Shown piece by piece: positions 1 through 11,426 of a DNA stretch of 64,000 nt. The notes beneath the pieces are model-generated. The model was given only the letters and a program-made list of their open reading frames with translations. It did not search any database and was not told the origin of the DNA. A program made the position numbers and the translations under genes. Source of the DNA: Telopea speciosissima (lineage: Eukaryota; Streptophyta; Magnoliopsida; Proteales; Proteaceae); assembly GCF_018873765.1 (NCBI RefSeq), contig NC_057925.1, positions 2,682,927-2,746,926 of the forward strand, in the 5' to 3' direction. How positions within the stretch are numbered: position 1 is the first letter of the stretch; every line of letters starts with the position of its first letter.

Positions 1-2010
1 TGTCGATTCTACTCTGTTTCCGTCCAATTCTAGTCAATATTGTCCTATTCAGTTTGGAATAATCATTGACTAATTCGATCTTGATTCTATTTTTTGAAAT
101 CTTGCTCTGCTCCCTCTTGTATGAAGTCAATAATACCCTCCCCACTATTCCTGATGCCCATCCAAGACAGCCAAACCATTCCTTCCCTATAGGTGAAAGG
201 AAACGGCCTCATAATAGTTAAACAATTCAAATACTTTAGGAAGACTAATAAAAAGGTGGCTTATATGGTTGAGTTTGTATTGTGAAATTTGACATGTGAC
301 CATATAAAGTCAACAGAAAATGATGTACATGCTGGTACATTGTTCTCACACTCTCTCTCCTTTGTAATCACACTAGTCCCTCTATATACGAATCTTGAGG
401 CACCCCTTTTGTGCCCCCTATTGGCCTGGCATAAGAGATGCCCTTACATGCAAGGGTGTGTAGATCCCATGGCCAATACTTTTTAAGTACAATTATGTTC
501 TTGTAGAAACCGATTGCTTTGAACCATGAATGCATCCCCACAACCACCAAAGAGAGGAAGGTAAAAAAGAAAAAAGGTAAATCAAGTTGTAGGTACTCTT
601 ATATGACAATATAAGATAAGGTAATGTAATTAAGTTTTACCCAAAAAAAAATGTAATTAAGTTTTTTTAACTGTAAAAATAAATTGATAAATCTTCCACT
701 TCAAAGAGAGAGGGTCCAAACTTGGAATTTTTTTTCCTGAGTAAATTGCCCTTCTTTCCCCCATACTTTGCTTCAACAACACTCCCCTCCCCTGCATATT
801 GACTAAAGACAACTGTCTCCCATAAGATTTAAAGATTCTATCAACTGTACCCAGTCCGTGAGAAGAATACCGTTAAATGTTGACCTCAGCCTTAAAATAT
901 TCATTTAAATCTCAAACTATCCTATATAGGTGATATTCCAAGATTGCCCTCCCTAATAATAAGAGAACTAAGTGAGATAAGGAAAAAATACTCTTCTTCT
1001 TCTTCTCTAGTCGAACACTCTCCAGCGATCATCTTCTTCGTTGAAGCTCCTTGAGAGAGATAGATTGGATTCGATAGTGAAAGTTGCAAGGTTAAGTTTT
1101 TCTCTAATAACAGCAAACAGCCCAAAGTAGTGCTCACTGTGTACAACGCCAATTCCTACCAAAACCTAGTCTCTGATCGTCACCAATTCCGTGAACTAAA
1201 TCCATTGGCAGGACCCAAAGGTTTTCTTACTTTGATGGGATTTATGTATATTAAACGGTCAACATTTAAGTCATTTGATAAGGTAATTATAATCGAATAT
1301 TCCTATTGAACAGCTGAAGCATTGGTTGTTCAAGATACATGATCGCGTTTGAAAACTGACCCTAAAAGATTATTAGAAAATCACTTCTTTCAGATGGATG
1401 GGTTAAGTTGAATAATTCTCATTAGAAAGTCAAGATGAAATAAGCAATACATGGTGAGCCCAATTTGACATAAGTTCTTATGGTTGGATGGAACTACTGG
1501 AACAGTATCAAAGACATGTCGAGACTTCAAACAATTAAAGAATAGAAAGTTGAAATCACCTTTTTTTTTATTTTTTTTTATTTTATGAAAGGTGGTCCTT
1601 GGGCGGTAGACAGTTGAAACTACTACATCTTACTTTGTTTCCATGGTTACCTACATTTCTTAAGCCAACCCGTGCATAAATAATGATGATAAGGACAATA
1701 AAACTACAACAATAATAATAACATTACAACAGTTCCAATTGGATTGGTTTATAGTTTTGACTCATTTTATTTAAGTACATACATCACGGATTAATCAAAT
1801 GAGACAAAGGATAAAAGGGTCAGGAAAAAAAAAAGTTATAATTATTTTGAAAAACATCCTAAATAATACTTAAAAGGCCTAATTAAACTCAACTAAGGGT
1901 CCTCTCAACTCAACTATATTTTTTCCCCCTTAGATCTTCTCAACTCGACTTGAAACCCACTTTTCATAAAATGGACTAATGGAGTGAAAGCCAAGCAAAA
2001 AAAAAAAAGA
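1..2010. other. Intergenic, no gene recognised
   Basis: AT-rich sequence without a convincing coding region. The first ~110 bases belong to the dispersed GATTC-rich repeat seen many times in this window. Around 740-870 there is a C-rich stretch (starting near GAGTAAATTGCCC) that resembles the ends of MULE inverted repeats, but no partner end was found. Poly-T runs lie near 1560-1585. Confidence 0.5.
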
Positions 2011-2268
2011 ATCTAACTTTTTTTTTTTTTTTTTTTTTTGATACAGAGAATTTACAAACAAAGGAATGGAAATACAAGGAGGCGGGCAGTTGTGCCAAAC
2101 ATTAGCATCTTGGGATATTGCTCCTAAATTAGGCAGAAAGTTTGTAGTGCTATTTGCTTCCCTAAAAGTGTGCTTAAATACCACTGCACCAAATAGATGA
2201 CTGAGGTTCCAACATCTATCTACAATCCAAAACATTGGAATTTGGTCACACCTAGTAGTATCTAACTT
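2011..2268 (-). mobile_element. 5'-truncated LINE tail with target-site duplication
   Basis: On the minus strand, about 45 codons (roughly 2060-2235) read like the C-terminal end of the RNase H-like domain found in plant L1-type LINEs (a VFKHTFREANSTTNFL-like stretch; compare the usual FxHVPREANxxAD). This is followed by a short 3' end and a poly(A) tail, seen as the T run at 2018-2039 on the plus strand. The body is flanked by a 9-bp direct repeat, ATCTAACTT, at 2011-2019 and 2260-2268, as expected for target-primed insertion. Only the last ~240 bp of the element is present. The RNase H assignment is by pattern only. Confidence 0.6.
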
Positions 2269-2433
2269 GTTGCATCACCAAAAACAATGGAATTAGGATC
2301 CAGATCGGTCCTGACTCCGAATCAATCCCGATATTGGTGTGTAGATTCGTAATCCTTGTTTTCATATAGGGATTGATCTGTTCTAAATCAGCCTCGATCA
2401 ATTCTAACCCAAATTGATAAATCAATCCGATTT

Positions 2434-2660
2434 TGAAATCCCTAGGAGTTCTCCTATATTATCAAAAAAATCTAACCATGAGTCATTGACCTAACACAGA
2501 CTACCTAAGATACTATTAATGAGAATAAACCTTTCAACTTTATTTCAGAGCGTTGAAATCCCTAGGAGTTCTCCTGTATTATTAAAAAAATCTAACCATG
2601 AGTCATTGACCTAACACAAACTACCTAAGATACTATTAATGAGAATAAACCTTTCAACGT
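2434..2660. repeat. 120-bp tandem duplication next to a LINE insertion
   Basis: The sequence starting TTGAAATCCCTAGGAG at 2434 is repeated at 2554, exactly 120 bp later, with very few differences over ~107 bp. The segment between the copies (about 2533-2552) contains TTTCAACTTTATTTC and AGAGCG. Both strings also occur at the 5' end of the LINE fragment at ~2675-2707, in the opposite order. The duplication therefore looks like part of the LINE insertion event. Confidence 0.75.
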
Positions 2661-2909
2661 TTTTGGTGATATGAGAGCGTTATCTAGCTCTTTCAACTTT
2701 ATTTCTTTTCACTATGTACCACGGGCTGTCAACCATATTGCAGACACCCTGGCCAGGAAGGCCCTATCTATCATGTGTTTGACAGATTGGTCGCATTCCA
2801 CTCAGTGGCTTCAGGACCTGTGTAGGTCTGATGTCACTGGTTGTACACATGTTCCCATTCAGTAAAATCCTCTTTCACCAAAAAAATAAATAAAATGAGA
2901 ATAAACCTT
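2638..2909 (+). mobile_element. 5'-truncated LINE fragment with RNase H C-terminus
   Basis: The plus strand at 2671-2863 reads FHYVPRAVNHIADTLARKA and onward. This is the conserved end of the RNase H-like domain of plant non-LTR retrotransposons (HVPRxxNxxADxLAxxA), followed by a stop and a short A-rich tail at ~2880-2895. A 16-bp direct repeat, AATGAGAATAAACCTT, brackets the insert at 2638-2653 and 2894-2909. The retained body is only ~240 bp. It is in the opposite orientation to the LINE tail at 2020-2259 and differs in sequence, so this is a separate insertion. Confidence 0.65.
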
Positions 2910-3037
2910 ACTTTATTTATTCAGCTTACCTACTACTTTGAGTTTTGATTGTTGAAGATTTTCTCAAAACTTAATGCCCTGGGCTCCTCTTGGGAAAAGA
3001 GTAAGATAGATTCTAACTAGGTGGAAATCATACCACC

Positions 3038-3255
3038 CCATAAAACAGCGGAAAAGGATTCTATCCAGCCTTGGCGGGAGCTGGACCGGCCAACCCCACT
3101 AAACCACAGCAAAAATAGGAGTGGGCTGGTCATTTCATAGATGGGTCCCACCTGGCCCCACATGTGAAATGACCACCCTCTATTTTTTAGATGGTTTCCA
3201 AGCGTTGGACTGTCTAGCTCCCGCCACGGCTGGACAGGAGCCAGGTCCATAAAAA
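3038..3255. mobile_element. MULE-type hairpin MITE (family with GGCGGGAGCT arms)
   Basis: A ~200-bp foldback element at 3047-3246. The arms pair through TATCCAGCCTTGGCGGGAGCT on the left and AGCTCCCGCCACGGCTGGAC on the right. Near-identical 9-bp direct repeats flank it (CCATAAAAC at 3038-3046, CCATAAAAA at 3247-3255). The centre holds a second palindrome, GGTCATTTCAT ... ATGTGAAATGACC. The element at 20755-20946 is the same family. Confidence 0.75.
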
Positions 3256-3389
3256 GCTGACCAATTTGGTTAAAAGGCCAACTAGTAGACATCCCTGAAT
3301 CCTGACCAATTTTATAAGACGGGTGAGTCTGATCACCCTACCGTATCCATTAAAATGTGATGTGGATCTAGGGATTCCCTTGAGTTATG

Positions 3390-3720
3390 GTAAGTAATTG
3401 TGGTCTCCATCTAGGGTTTGAAGAATTAGGCTCAGATCGATCAAGGCCTAGGTTGATCTTGATTCTGGTCAATCTGGAGCAGCTGATCTCGATTCTAGTT
3501 GATTCATAAGCCATTTCTAGGGTTAGGGCGGATTCTGACCTATTATGGCCGATGCCAATCCTAGTTCCGGCTGAGTTAGATGATAGAGTGACCAATTCTG
3601 ATCCCAATCGATCCACAAGCCATTTCTAGGGTTAGGGTAGAATTTGTTTAATTTTGATTGAATAATGTCATATTGATCGATTCTAATTGGAATAGGAACA
3701 AAATCAAGTACAACCGATCG
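3390..3720. repeat. Dispersed GATTC-rich degenerate repeat
   Basis: An array of loosely repeated words such as GATTCTGATC, CGATTC and TTTCTAGGGTTAGGG. ACAAGCCATTTCTAGGG-like blocks recur at ~3508 and ~3610. It codes for nothing. Similar tracts end in TTTTTAAA-type words elsewhere in the window (see 35965, 44080, 49865). Confidence 0.5.
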
Positions 3721-3800
3721 AGATCCCTACCTAATGCAGGTCTTGAAATTGTAAAACCGTTCAATTGATGGGTTGGTTATGGTTTTAAAATTGAAGACGT

Positions 3801-5153
3801 TTAATTAAAGGTTAATTTACTCATACCACCCTTGAGGTTTGATGAAAGGATAATTTTACCCCCCAGTTTTGAAAAATTCTGCGTACCCCCCTGAGGTTTG
3901 CAAATAGTAACAAATAAGCTCATTCCGTCAGTTCATGACTAACAGTGTTAAAAATAAGAGGTGAACTGACAAAATTACCCTTGTAAAAAAAATTAAAAAA
4001 TAAAAAAACCCTGCAATTTGGGGAAGATGAGTTGTAGGTATCCCAGATAACCCAGATGCCAAAAGCCCTGAAATCCATAACGCCTTTCATGGCTTTGAAG
4101 TAAAAGAACCTCAAGAGAAATTCCCAGAATTTCTTTCATCCAAAGGGCAAAACCACCCAAATGACCACATCTCAGGCAAAACAGCACCCTTGGCTCTCTG
4201 CTACTAAACCGAATGTATCAATTGATTCTAGTGGTGCCGGAATTTGAAAAGAAAAAGCAAATATTGACCGAAGAAAGGGTCGATATTGAGCAACTTGAGC
4301 TCTTCCAAAGATATTCCACCGACCTACTTAAACTATCCAAGTCTATTGGTATTCTCTCAGAACCAAGGTTTTAAGAATCGGTGAATCGGCTGATTCCGTG
4401 AGCAATCCCGGTTTCCACCAATCCGACAAGGCCCAAAACCCTAGGGTTCTTGAGCACTGGTTCTAAAGCCAAGTAAGCTTCTCGCAATTTCACTTTCTCC
4501 TCAACTGAAATTAGCCCATTAGAATTTCTTTGAAAATGAAAACAGGGTTTTAAGCAGTAAATTCTGAGATTCTTTCTCATCTACTTTTCTTTTTTTCATA
4601 TTTCAGGTAACAGGAAGTGTGTTTTTCCGTCAAGGTGAGTCTTAATTGATCGATGATTTCTTAAATTTATGGGTTAGTTCTTGTTGCGCTAATAGATGAT
4701 AATCTATGGTTTACTTGGATGAATGATGATGATGCAGCTCAGTGCTACAGGCAGGGCCTTGGGCATGGCTATGGAGTATATCGGTTCTACACTGGTGATG
4801 TTTATGTAGGAATGATGTTGAACGAAGGTAGGTCTTCCGATGTCCACGGGCGACATCACCATCATTCCCTTGCTCTGAGTCAGTGAGTAAATTACAAGAG
4901 TTTCAGGCTGCAACTCATCGATTGGGGAAGATGAGTTGCAGGTTTTTTCTTTTTTTCTTTTTTTTTCTCGCAAGGGTAATTTTGTCAGTTCACCTCTTAT
5001 TTTTAACACTGATAGTCATGAATTGACGGAATGGGCTTATTTGTTACTGTATGCAAACCTCAGGGGGGTACGTAGAATTTTTCAAAACTGCGGGGTAAAA
5101 TTATCCTTTCGTCAAACCTCAGGGGTGGTATGTGTAAATTACTCTTAATTAAA
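3801..5153. mobile_element. Pack-MULE (non-autonomous Mutator-like element) carrying gene fragments
   Basis: The element spans 3810-5144 (1,335 bp). Its terminal inverted repeats are ~174 bp (3810-3983 and 4971-5144) and agree at roughly 90% by eye. A perfect 9-bp target duplication, TTAATTAAA, flanks it at 3801-3809 and 5145-5153. Long terminal inverted repeats with a 9-bp duplication are diagnostic of Mutator-like elements. There is no transposase. The interior (~4030-4900) contains a MORN-repeat exon fragment and other exon-like sequence of unknown origin, so it fits the Pack-MULE class. Confidence 0.88.
4741..4828 (+). pseudogene. Captured MORN-repeat exon fragment inside the Pack-MULE
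   Basis: Between an AG-like acceptor (GATGCAG, ~4736) and a GT donor (GAAG|GTAGG, ~4828) the plus strand reads CYRQGLGHGYGVYRFYTGDV followed by YVG. This matches the MORN repeat consensus (GxGxYxxxxGxxYxG) as seen in plant MORN-motif proteins. Only this one exon is recognisable, and it has no start codon or partner exons. It lies wholly inside the 3810-5144 element, so it was most likely copied from a host MORN gene elsewhere. Confidence 0.65.
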
Positions 5154-5700
5154 TGATTTAAACCCAATGAGATTGTTTAATCGAATGAACCGTTTAACAC
5201 TCTTAAATGTACATAAATGTGTCAAAATAAATAAAAAAAAAACCCATTTATTGAAACGAATCGAACCATTTAAAATGAAACAACAAAACCGTTTAATTAA
5301 ATAGTTTAAACCGAACAGAACCATTTAAAACCCTTAGGATACTGTTTACAAAAATTAGAATCATATCGGCTGAATTGACCAATTTTAATCGAAATTGTCA
5401 TGACTGATCCTGATTTTGGACATTTTGGAGAAGTTGATTCTAGGGGTTTTAAGGCCGAATCGTTGGATTTTCAGATATGAGAAGCCGATTCTAGTGTTTT
5501 TTGGAACCGATTCTAATTGATTCTGAGACGTTCCGGATTGAAACCGTTCGATCCAAACTCCGAGTTTAAAATCGGGGTCAAATCTTGTTCCACTAACGAT
5601 AATGGCATTGTCTAATCGAACCGAAAATATGGAGCTTGGAGCCCTTGATTTTTAAATAGTCATCTTCCATTCTTCCCCAGAAGGCCATATCATATGGATC
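5154..5700. repeat. Degenerate dispersed repeat upstream of DUF538 gene 1
   Basis: Contains repeated GTTTAA/TTTAAACC words (5150-5340), typical of degraded hAT-type short elements. A GATTC-rich tract follows (5360-5580) and ends near GAGTTTAAAATCGG. No coding sequence was seen. Confidence 0.4.
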
Positions 5701-5719
5701 CTCTCTCTGTTTCCAAAAT

Positions 5720-5835
5720 CTTGATTCCATCTCTCTCTCTCTCCCTCTCTACTTTGAGCTCTGAAGCCTTTTATTCGGTTTCTTCTTCTTCGACACTGAA
5801 ACCCATCCTCTATTACCAGTAAAACCAATTGTGCA
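5720..5835 (+). promoter_or_regulatory. CT-rich 5' leader of DUF538 gene 1
   Basis: A pyrimidine-rich tract (CTCTCTCTCTCTCCCTCTCT at about 5732-5751) precedes the ATG at 5836 by ~85 bases. Such Y-patch sequence is common in plant core promoters and leaders. No clear TATA box was found. Confidence 0.35.
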
Positions 5836-8800
5836 ATGGATCCCTATTCGAAACTGCATATGGGTTCCTTTCTCCTCTTCTTGTTCTTCGCTTCTGCCCT
5901 CGCAATCTCATCCGTTTCGGCCTCTAATGGCATAACAGTCTACGAAATCTTGACCCAATATGGGCTACCGCGTGGCCTCTTACCTGACTCGGTGAAAAAA
6001 TTTTCTCATACCGAAGATGGGAACTTCGTCGTTGAATTGGAGAAGCCCTGTTACATTCAATTCGAAAACATGGTCTCCTATGATCAGAAGATCACTGGTA
6101 CGATTAAGTATGGTTCGATTACGAATCTAGACGGGATTAAAGTGAAGCGGTTCTTCTTGTGGCTCGACGTCCAGGAGATCAGGGTGGATTTGCCGCCTTC
6201 CGGTTTCGTATATTTTCAGGTCGGTTTAATCAACAAGAAGCTTGATGCTGGTCAGTTCCAGACTGTGCAGTCTTGCAAGGATGGTCTCTCCTGTCAAGGT
6301 TTTTGGAAGGATATTCTCAAGGTATGAGCTCTCCAATCTTGTTTGGCTTGAGAAGACTTGATAAGCTCAATATCCCTGGAACTCAATTGGAGATTTGTTA
6401 GGGTTTGATATTTGTATACTTCAGGGTGGAACACCAACGAAACTGGATAAATTTTTTAGTGCATAAAATCACTAAGAACTTATCGCAATTGGCATGAATT
6501 GAAAACTGAATACTTTGTTCATTAAAGTTCAACCTTTTTTCTTGTCTGACTGTTTCTTTGAATCAAAACGGTTAAGAAACCTGAAAACATGAGATATTCC
6601 GGTCCTTAAAAGGCTCTTTTAGCAGCAGAAATATGCTTGTGATTCTTTTTACAGTTTATCTTGAAATTGTTGGAGCGATATGGGGGTCAAATTGCTGGGA
6701 CAAGTATCCCATAAATACACAATCAACACCATATAAATAGAATGTCTTGAAGCTGAACTTAGGTATTTTATACAGTCATATCAGAATAGGACATCTATTT
6801 CCTGATATCTGTTCTATGGGTCCTGTATGTCTTGTTCTGTGTACCACTCTCTTTTTCTTCTTGAGAAGCATTAGTTGGTTGATAAGGTCTCCATCGAACG
6901 GCCAAAATTTTTACAGTAATGGTGTGACTCTTTCATTGTTCTAAACATTTATAAGCTTAATTTTTCTCATTAAAAGATTGGGTATCAGTTCACTAGGGAA
7001 CGGTTCTTGGGGGGATTGAATCAGGTCTTTGTTGATAGCGAGGAATTTGAGTCATTATACAAAGTTTATAGTTGGATGCAAGCTTGTTAGTTGCAAGCTA
7101 TAATGATTTTATATAATTGCAGTAGGGGAAGTATTGATAATATATTGTCTATTTTTTTATTTTGGGTAAATTACCTAGATTCACTAGATAAGAAAAAGTA
7201 TTACAACAACAGAAGAAGAAGTATTAGGGACTGCAAAATATTCAGAAGCTCATTTATTGTCTATATTATTATTATTTTTTTTTGGGGGGGGGGAATGGTC
7301 CATCTAGTTGTGTTTATAGCTTATTGAGAAGAAGTATTAGGGACTGCAAAACATTCAGAAGCTCATATCCAATTCTTAATGATCTTGAATCTTCAATTTC
7401 CATGTAGTTGCTACCCTGGAAAGCATGGATATATTTTTCTCAACGAGTGATCAACTCAATTACTTTTTGTATACATGCCAGGTTGTTTTGGTTGGCCCAT
7501 TTATGGATCAGAAGAATGTATTATTCTCAAGTTCATTACTGTAGTGACTTTCATTATTTGATATCAATTTTACTCGTTATGTTGTATGTTTGTTGCATAG
7601 TTATAACATGCTTAATTTCTATGCAATATGACTAGAGATAGAAATGCAGAAACATATGAAGTGTGGAAAATTGGTCCTGTTAAATGTGAGTTTTTGGCCC
7701 AACATATCATGTGGTATATATAAGAAATGACATTATATTATTGGTAGATTCTCCTTAAAACAGTAACATGGTTGTCATTGGAAGCTGTTGATATGACTAG
7801 CCTAGAGGTTATCTGGTAACAACAACATTGAACCATGTATTGGAGATCGGTAACTGGTGTACCTATTTGAAGACTAATTGAGAAATAAAATAGTTAATGT
7901 TGACCAGTTACTTTTTACTGTTGTTTTATAATATGTTCCCTTGGTCTTGTTTTGAGATTAAGGGATGGTATATGCAGAACTGAAAATGATGGATCGTGTC
8001 ATGGAACCTGAAGTTTCAAAAAAAATTCAGAGTATTTGTGTGGTTCTATGTTGTGAAAGGTAAAGACGAGTTTTTTGTTAGTATTTGTGGTGAGGAGATA
8101 TGTAAAAGCATCATAAAGAGATTTTGAGGAACTGTTGTCCATTAAATGAACTAGGTTGAAGCAGTATAAAGGATGGGGACTTTGCATTTGCCCATATGAT
8201 CCACCTTTTTAATGACAAGCTGGGAATTTCTTATGAACATACCATCCAAAACAAATATGGTACTGGTGGTTGATGTTTTGAATGGTCCAGCCATCCATTC
8301 TGATATTCCATGAAAACCATGACTATTTATGAGGGAAAGTTATGCTTCACTCTCTGAAGAATGAGACAAAGGAATGGAAAATGATAGTATACTTGCCATA
8401 CATTTTAGATGAATAGGTGTTCCTTTTTTCTTGGTATCAACATGAAAAAGTGTTGAATCGCTTATTACATGAATTTCATTCAATTAGATAGTTGATTTCT
8501 AATGTTATTTATCATCATCCAGTTGCGTTAAGTTCATGCGGTGGTATATAAATACACGTGTAGACACCTATCTCTGTATTTCACAAACTGTTAGTAGCAA
8601 AGCGTATCTGCATGTCCCATTTGCATTAGTTGTGTGATCAGACTCTTATTTTGAAAAGATTGTTTGAGAAGTACAAGAAAAGACATCCTCCCTCTCTAGT
8701 CATTTTGGTCCTTCAAAATTCTGTTGTTTGATTATTCAGAGATTGAAAAGAGGAGATATGGATTATTATTATTATAATCTAAAGGTGTTTGGAAATATTT

Positions 8801-9120
8801 GCCTCCATGCCGATGTATCTTCTATGGCAAAATAGTCAAAACATGGAAAAAATACGTTCTTTACTCATTGGAGGCCTTTTTCACCTAACCCATGCTGTAG
8901 GTTCCCCTGCGGTGCTGTACAGGCATTACGTGACGTGACATGTCTAAATTTGTGTTCTTATTCATGGATGTATTTCTTATGCAAACCTGTTTATATATGT
9001 GGATTGTCTAACCAGGATAATAGAAATGAAACATAATTTTTGGCTAACTTGGTTTAAATGTTTGTGATTTTGTAGGTTCCCACTCCCATTAAGGAAGTCC
9101 CAATGCTACTAACAGAGTAA
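5836..9120 (+). CDS. DUF538 family secreted protein, gene 1 (two exons)
   Basis: CDS join(5836..6321, 9076..9120), 176 aa. Residues 1-30 form a signal peptide with a leucine/phenylalanine-rich core (GSFLLFLFFASALA). The rest is one DUF538 domain: YEILTQYGLPRGLLPDSV, the FxVELEKPCYIQFENMVSYD block, then ITGTIKYGSITNLDGIKVKR and FFLWLDVQEIRVDLPPSGFV. The exon 1 frame would run only two residues past the GTATGA donor. Exon 2, after TTTTGTAG, supplies VPTPIKEVPMLLTE, which fits the C-terminus of this subfamily. The intron is 2,754 bp, phase 0. DUF538 proteins are plant-specific with unclear biochemistry; Arabidopsis SVB affects trichome growth. The sequence most resembles, from memory, At1g55265. 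Gene structure is confident; function is not known. Confidence 0.88.
6322..9075 (+). other. Long intron of DUF538 gene 1
   Basis: A 2.75-kb phase-0 intron between GTATGA and TGTAG. It is AT-rich with no recognisable gene. A 33-bp duplicated stretch (GAAGAAGTATTAGGGACTGC) occurs at ~7212 and ~7328, and a T-run/G-run junction lies at 7275-7293. Confidence 0.7.
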
Positions 9121-9751
9121 GGAAAGACAAACTCGACCTTTTTAAAAGTATATACAAAATATCCAGATCATTGGCATGAAAATGCTAATGCTCAGTGAAA
9201 TGGGAAAACCAAGCATTCTTGTGATGGGTTTTGTTTTAGCGTCTTTTACCGGAAAAACCACCAGAAACAGTTGGACCGGTATATAGTTATACGAGAATAT
9301 GTAAGTTCTACAATCTTAGTCCTTGTTATGTTTTTAGGCAGTCTTTGTTTTCTTGTTTTGGGACTTTATGTAATGTAACTACTACCAACGTAGATGTTGA
9401 AGAAATTTATACCCATTGAGGGCTTGATTTGCTTAAATGATGGACAACCTTGAAGGCCTGTAAATTTTTAAAGAAGTCATTTATATGCATCTATACTTCA
9501 TCTTTTGTACAGGTAGACTCTAATATTATATGCCTTTCTATTGGTTAGAATGAGATATATCTCATTTTCTTTTAACATAAACATCAATAACCTATTAGAT
9601 AACCCTCATTTGTAGTGAGCATATAAAACATTTAAATTCATGCATTGACTGGTGCTGAGTGAGAAGACTGGGAACTATCATATAAGGGGAACGTTTTCAT
9701 CCACCCTAGGTTCCTCTGTACCCACCACTGTGATCTCATCATTACTCCCCC

Positions 9752-9928
9752 CTTATATTGGGATTGGGCTCCTCTGCAGTGCAGCACGGTGTGTAGTGCA
9801 CATCCAACGGCTGGGCTGCCACGATGCACACGTCAGCACACACCGCAACATGCATTGTGGCAGCCCAGCCATTGGACGTGCGGCTGCACATTGTGTTATG
9901 CTGCAGAGGAGCCGAATCCTCTATATTG
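9752..9928. mobile_element. Hairpin MITE (GGATTGGGCTCCTCTGCAG ends)
   Basis: A 159-bp foldback at 9761-9919. The left end GGATTGGGCTCCTCTGCAG is the near-perfect reverse complement of the right end CTGCAGAGGAGCCGAATCC. The arms continue through GGCTGGGCTGCCACGATGCA and TGCATTGTGGCAGCCCAGCC. Imperfect 9-bp flanks (CTTATATTG and TCTATATTG, 7 of 9) suggest Mutator-type insertion. Confidence 0.7.
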
Positions 9929-11198
9929 ACGATAGGTTGAAATATCCTTTTCACTATTCCAGGAGCCCCAACCAAGCATCAGAACCCATGAGTGAAATGT
10001 TCTCTCTTCATCGTGGGTGACAAAGAACTTGGTCAATCATATAATTCTCAATGATGTTGGTGGAAAAACTCATTTCTACCGGATCAGAAGCTAACATCTA
10101 TCAATGAATTTTTTTTTTTTTGGGGGGTGGGGGGGGAGGGGGGAGTTTTCTTTGATTGGGGTCCCTTAAGTGGATAAAGTAACCTGCCCATTGTTGACCG
10201 TTATTCTTATTTATTTCTTCACCCTAATCATTTTATTGAATAGAAGGTTGGTTGTTTAAACCATTTTTTAAACTCAAAACTTGAGACAACCACCCTTTAC
10301 CGGTGCCTAATGCTTTTGATGTTCAAGAGGAGCCAGTACCATACTTGCTTGGATCCATCTTCCACAGATCCTGAAGATACATCTATTGTACTACCCAATC
10401 TTCAAAATTTGGTAGATCAGTCACTAGAGTTCCTCTGGATTAGCCATGTCTCAAATTTGATGGTGTAATTGAATGTTGTATTTGATTTTCCCCTAGTATT
10501 CCAAATGATCAATCTATTTAGCTCATTTCTTCCCCTCCTCTTACTTTTCTCACTTGGGTGGACCTCTCCATCTTACTGAGAGATCTCACACAATTTACCA
10601 ATTTTGAACCCCACCCCCCTTTTTTGGCCATTTGGAAGACTATTTAAGGTAAAATTTAATAACAAGACACTGGAGTCTATTGTTTTCCTTCTTGGATGCC
10701 TACTTTCTTCCAGAGCTGCATTTAGAAAGAAAATTGAATAGAGTTTCTCATTAGCTTGATTGTAGAAGTTGGGAATACAAGTCTTTCATGATCAGTAACT
10801 AAAGAAAACAAAGGTTTTACCCAATGTCAAACATGTTATATGTTTTATCCCAATTATTTGCCTTCTTTTCCCCACCTTAAAACTTTAATCCTGCATCGGA
10901 GAGGAGCTGATAATCCGAAGAGAGAACCCAACTGAAGAAGCAATGAAGCATATATAGAAAATCCAATTTTGAGTGCTTAAACTAATCCTCGACATTTAAA
11001 TTATCAATGTACTTGATTGAGAGAGGGAAGGGGAGGGGAAGAAGAGAACCACTTCTAATTTACTGTGACATTACTTCCCCATACATGGGAGACATGAGCC
11101 CTTGGCAAGTGAAATTATGTGATTAGTTGATGAAAGCAAAGAGAGAAAAAGTCAATATACATTGTGTAAAGGATCCTCTGAGCTAAATTGGGGGGCTT
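9929..11198. other. Intergenic between DUF538 gene 1 and the J-protein gene
   Basis: No gene recognised. Contains a T11/G-rich junction at 10109-10144 and a GA-rich tract near 11020-11045. The right part probably includes the 3' untranslated region of the minus-strand J-protein gene. Confidence 0.5.
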
Positions 11199-11426
11199 TT
11201 ACAAGCTCTCTTCACAATAGCCTTGACGACATGCTCCAACATGCTGCAGAAGCTGGTTCTGCACGTGAGCTCTTTTGCCATTTTCACCAGTGAATCTAGA
11301 GGAGACCTGCAAAGAAAATTTTAAAGGGAGACCTAAAACGTAACGAGCATCTTCCTGTAAGAAATACCTAGGTACAATTTTTCTCTTTTGTTTCAACAAA
11401 CATAAAACAGAAAGTATCACATTTCC
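11160..11426 (-). other. Probable 3' untranslated region of the J-protein gene
   Basis: Minus-strand sequence after the stop codon at 11427-11429. A CTTGCAG-like acceptor near 11308 could mark a small 3'UTR intron. No conserved protein is visible here. Confidence 0.3.

Noticed and set aside
9652-10020. 122-codon open frame on the plus strand
   Set aside because: It spans the hairpin element at 9761-9919; the palindrome keeps several frames open.
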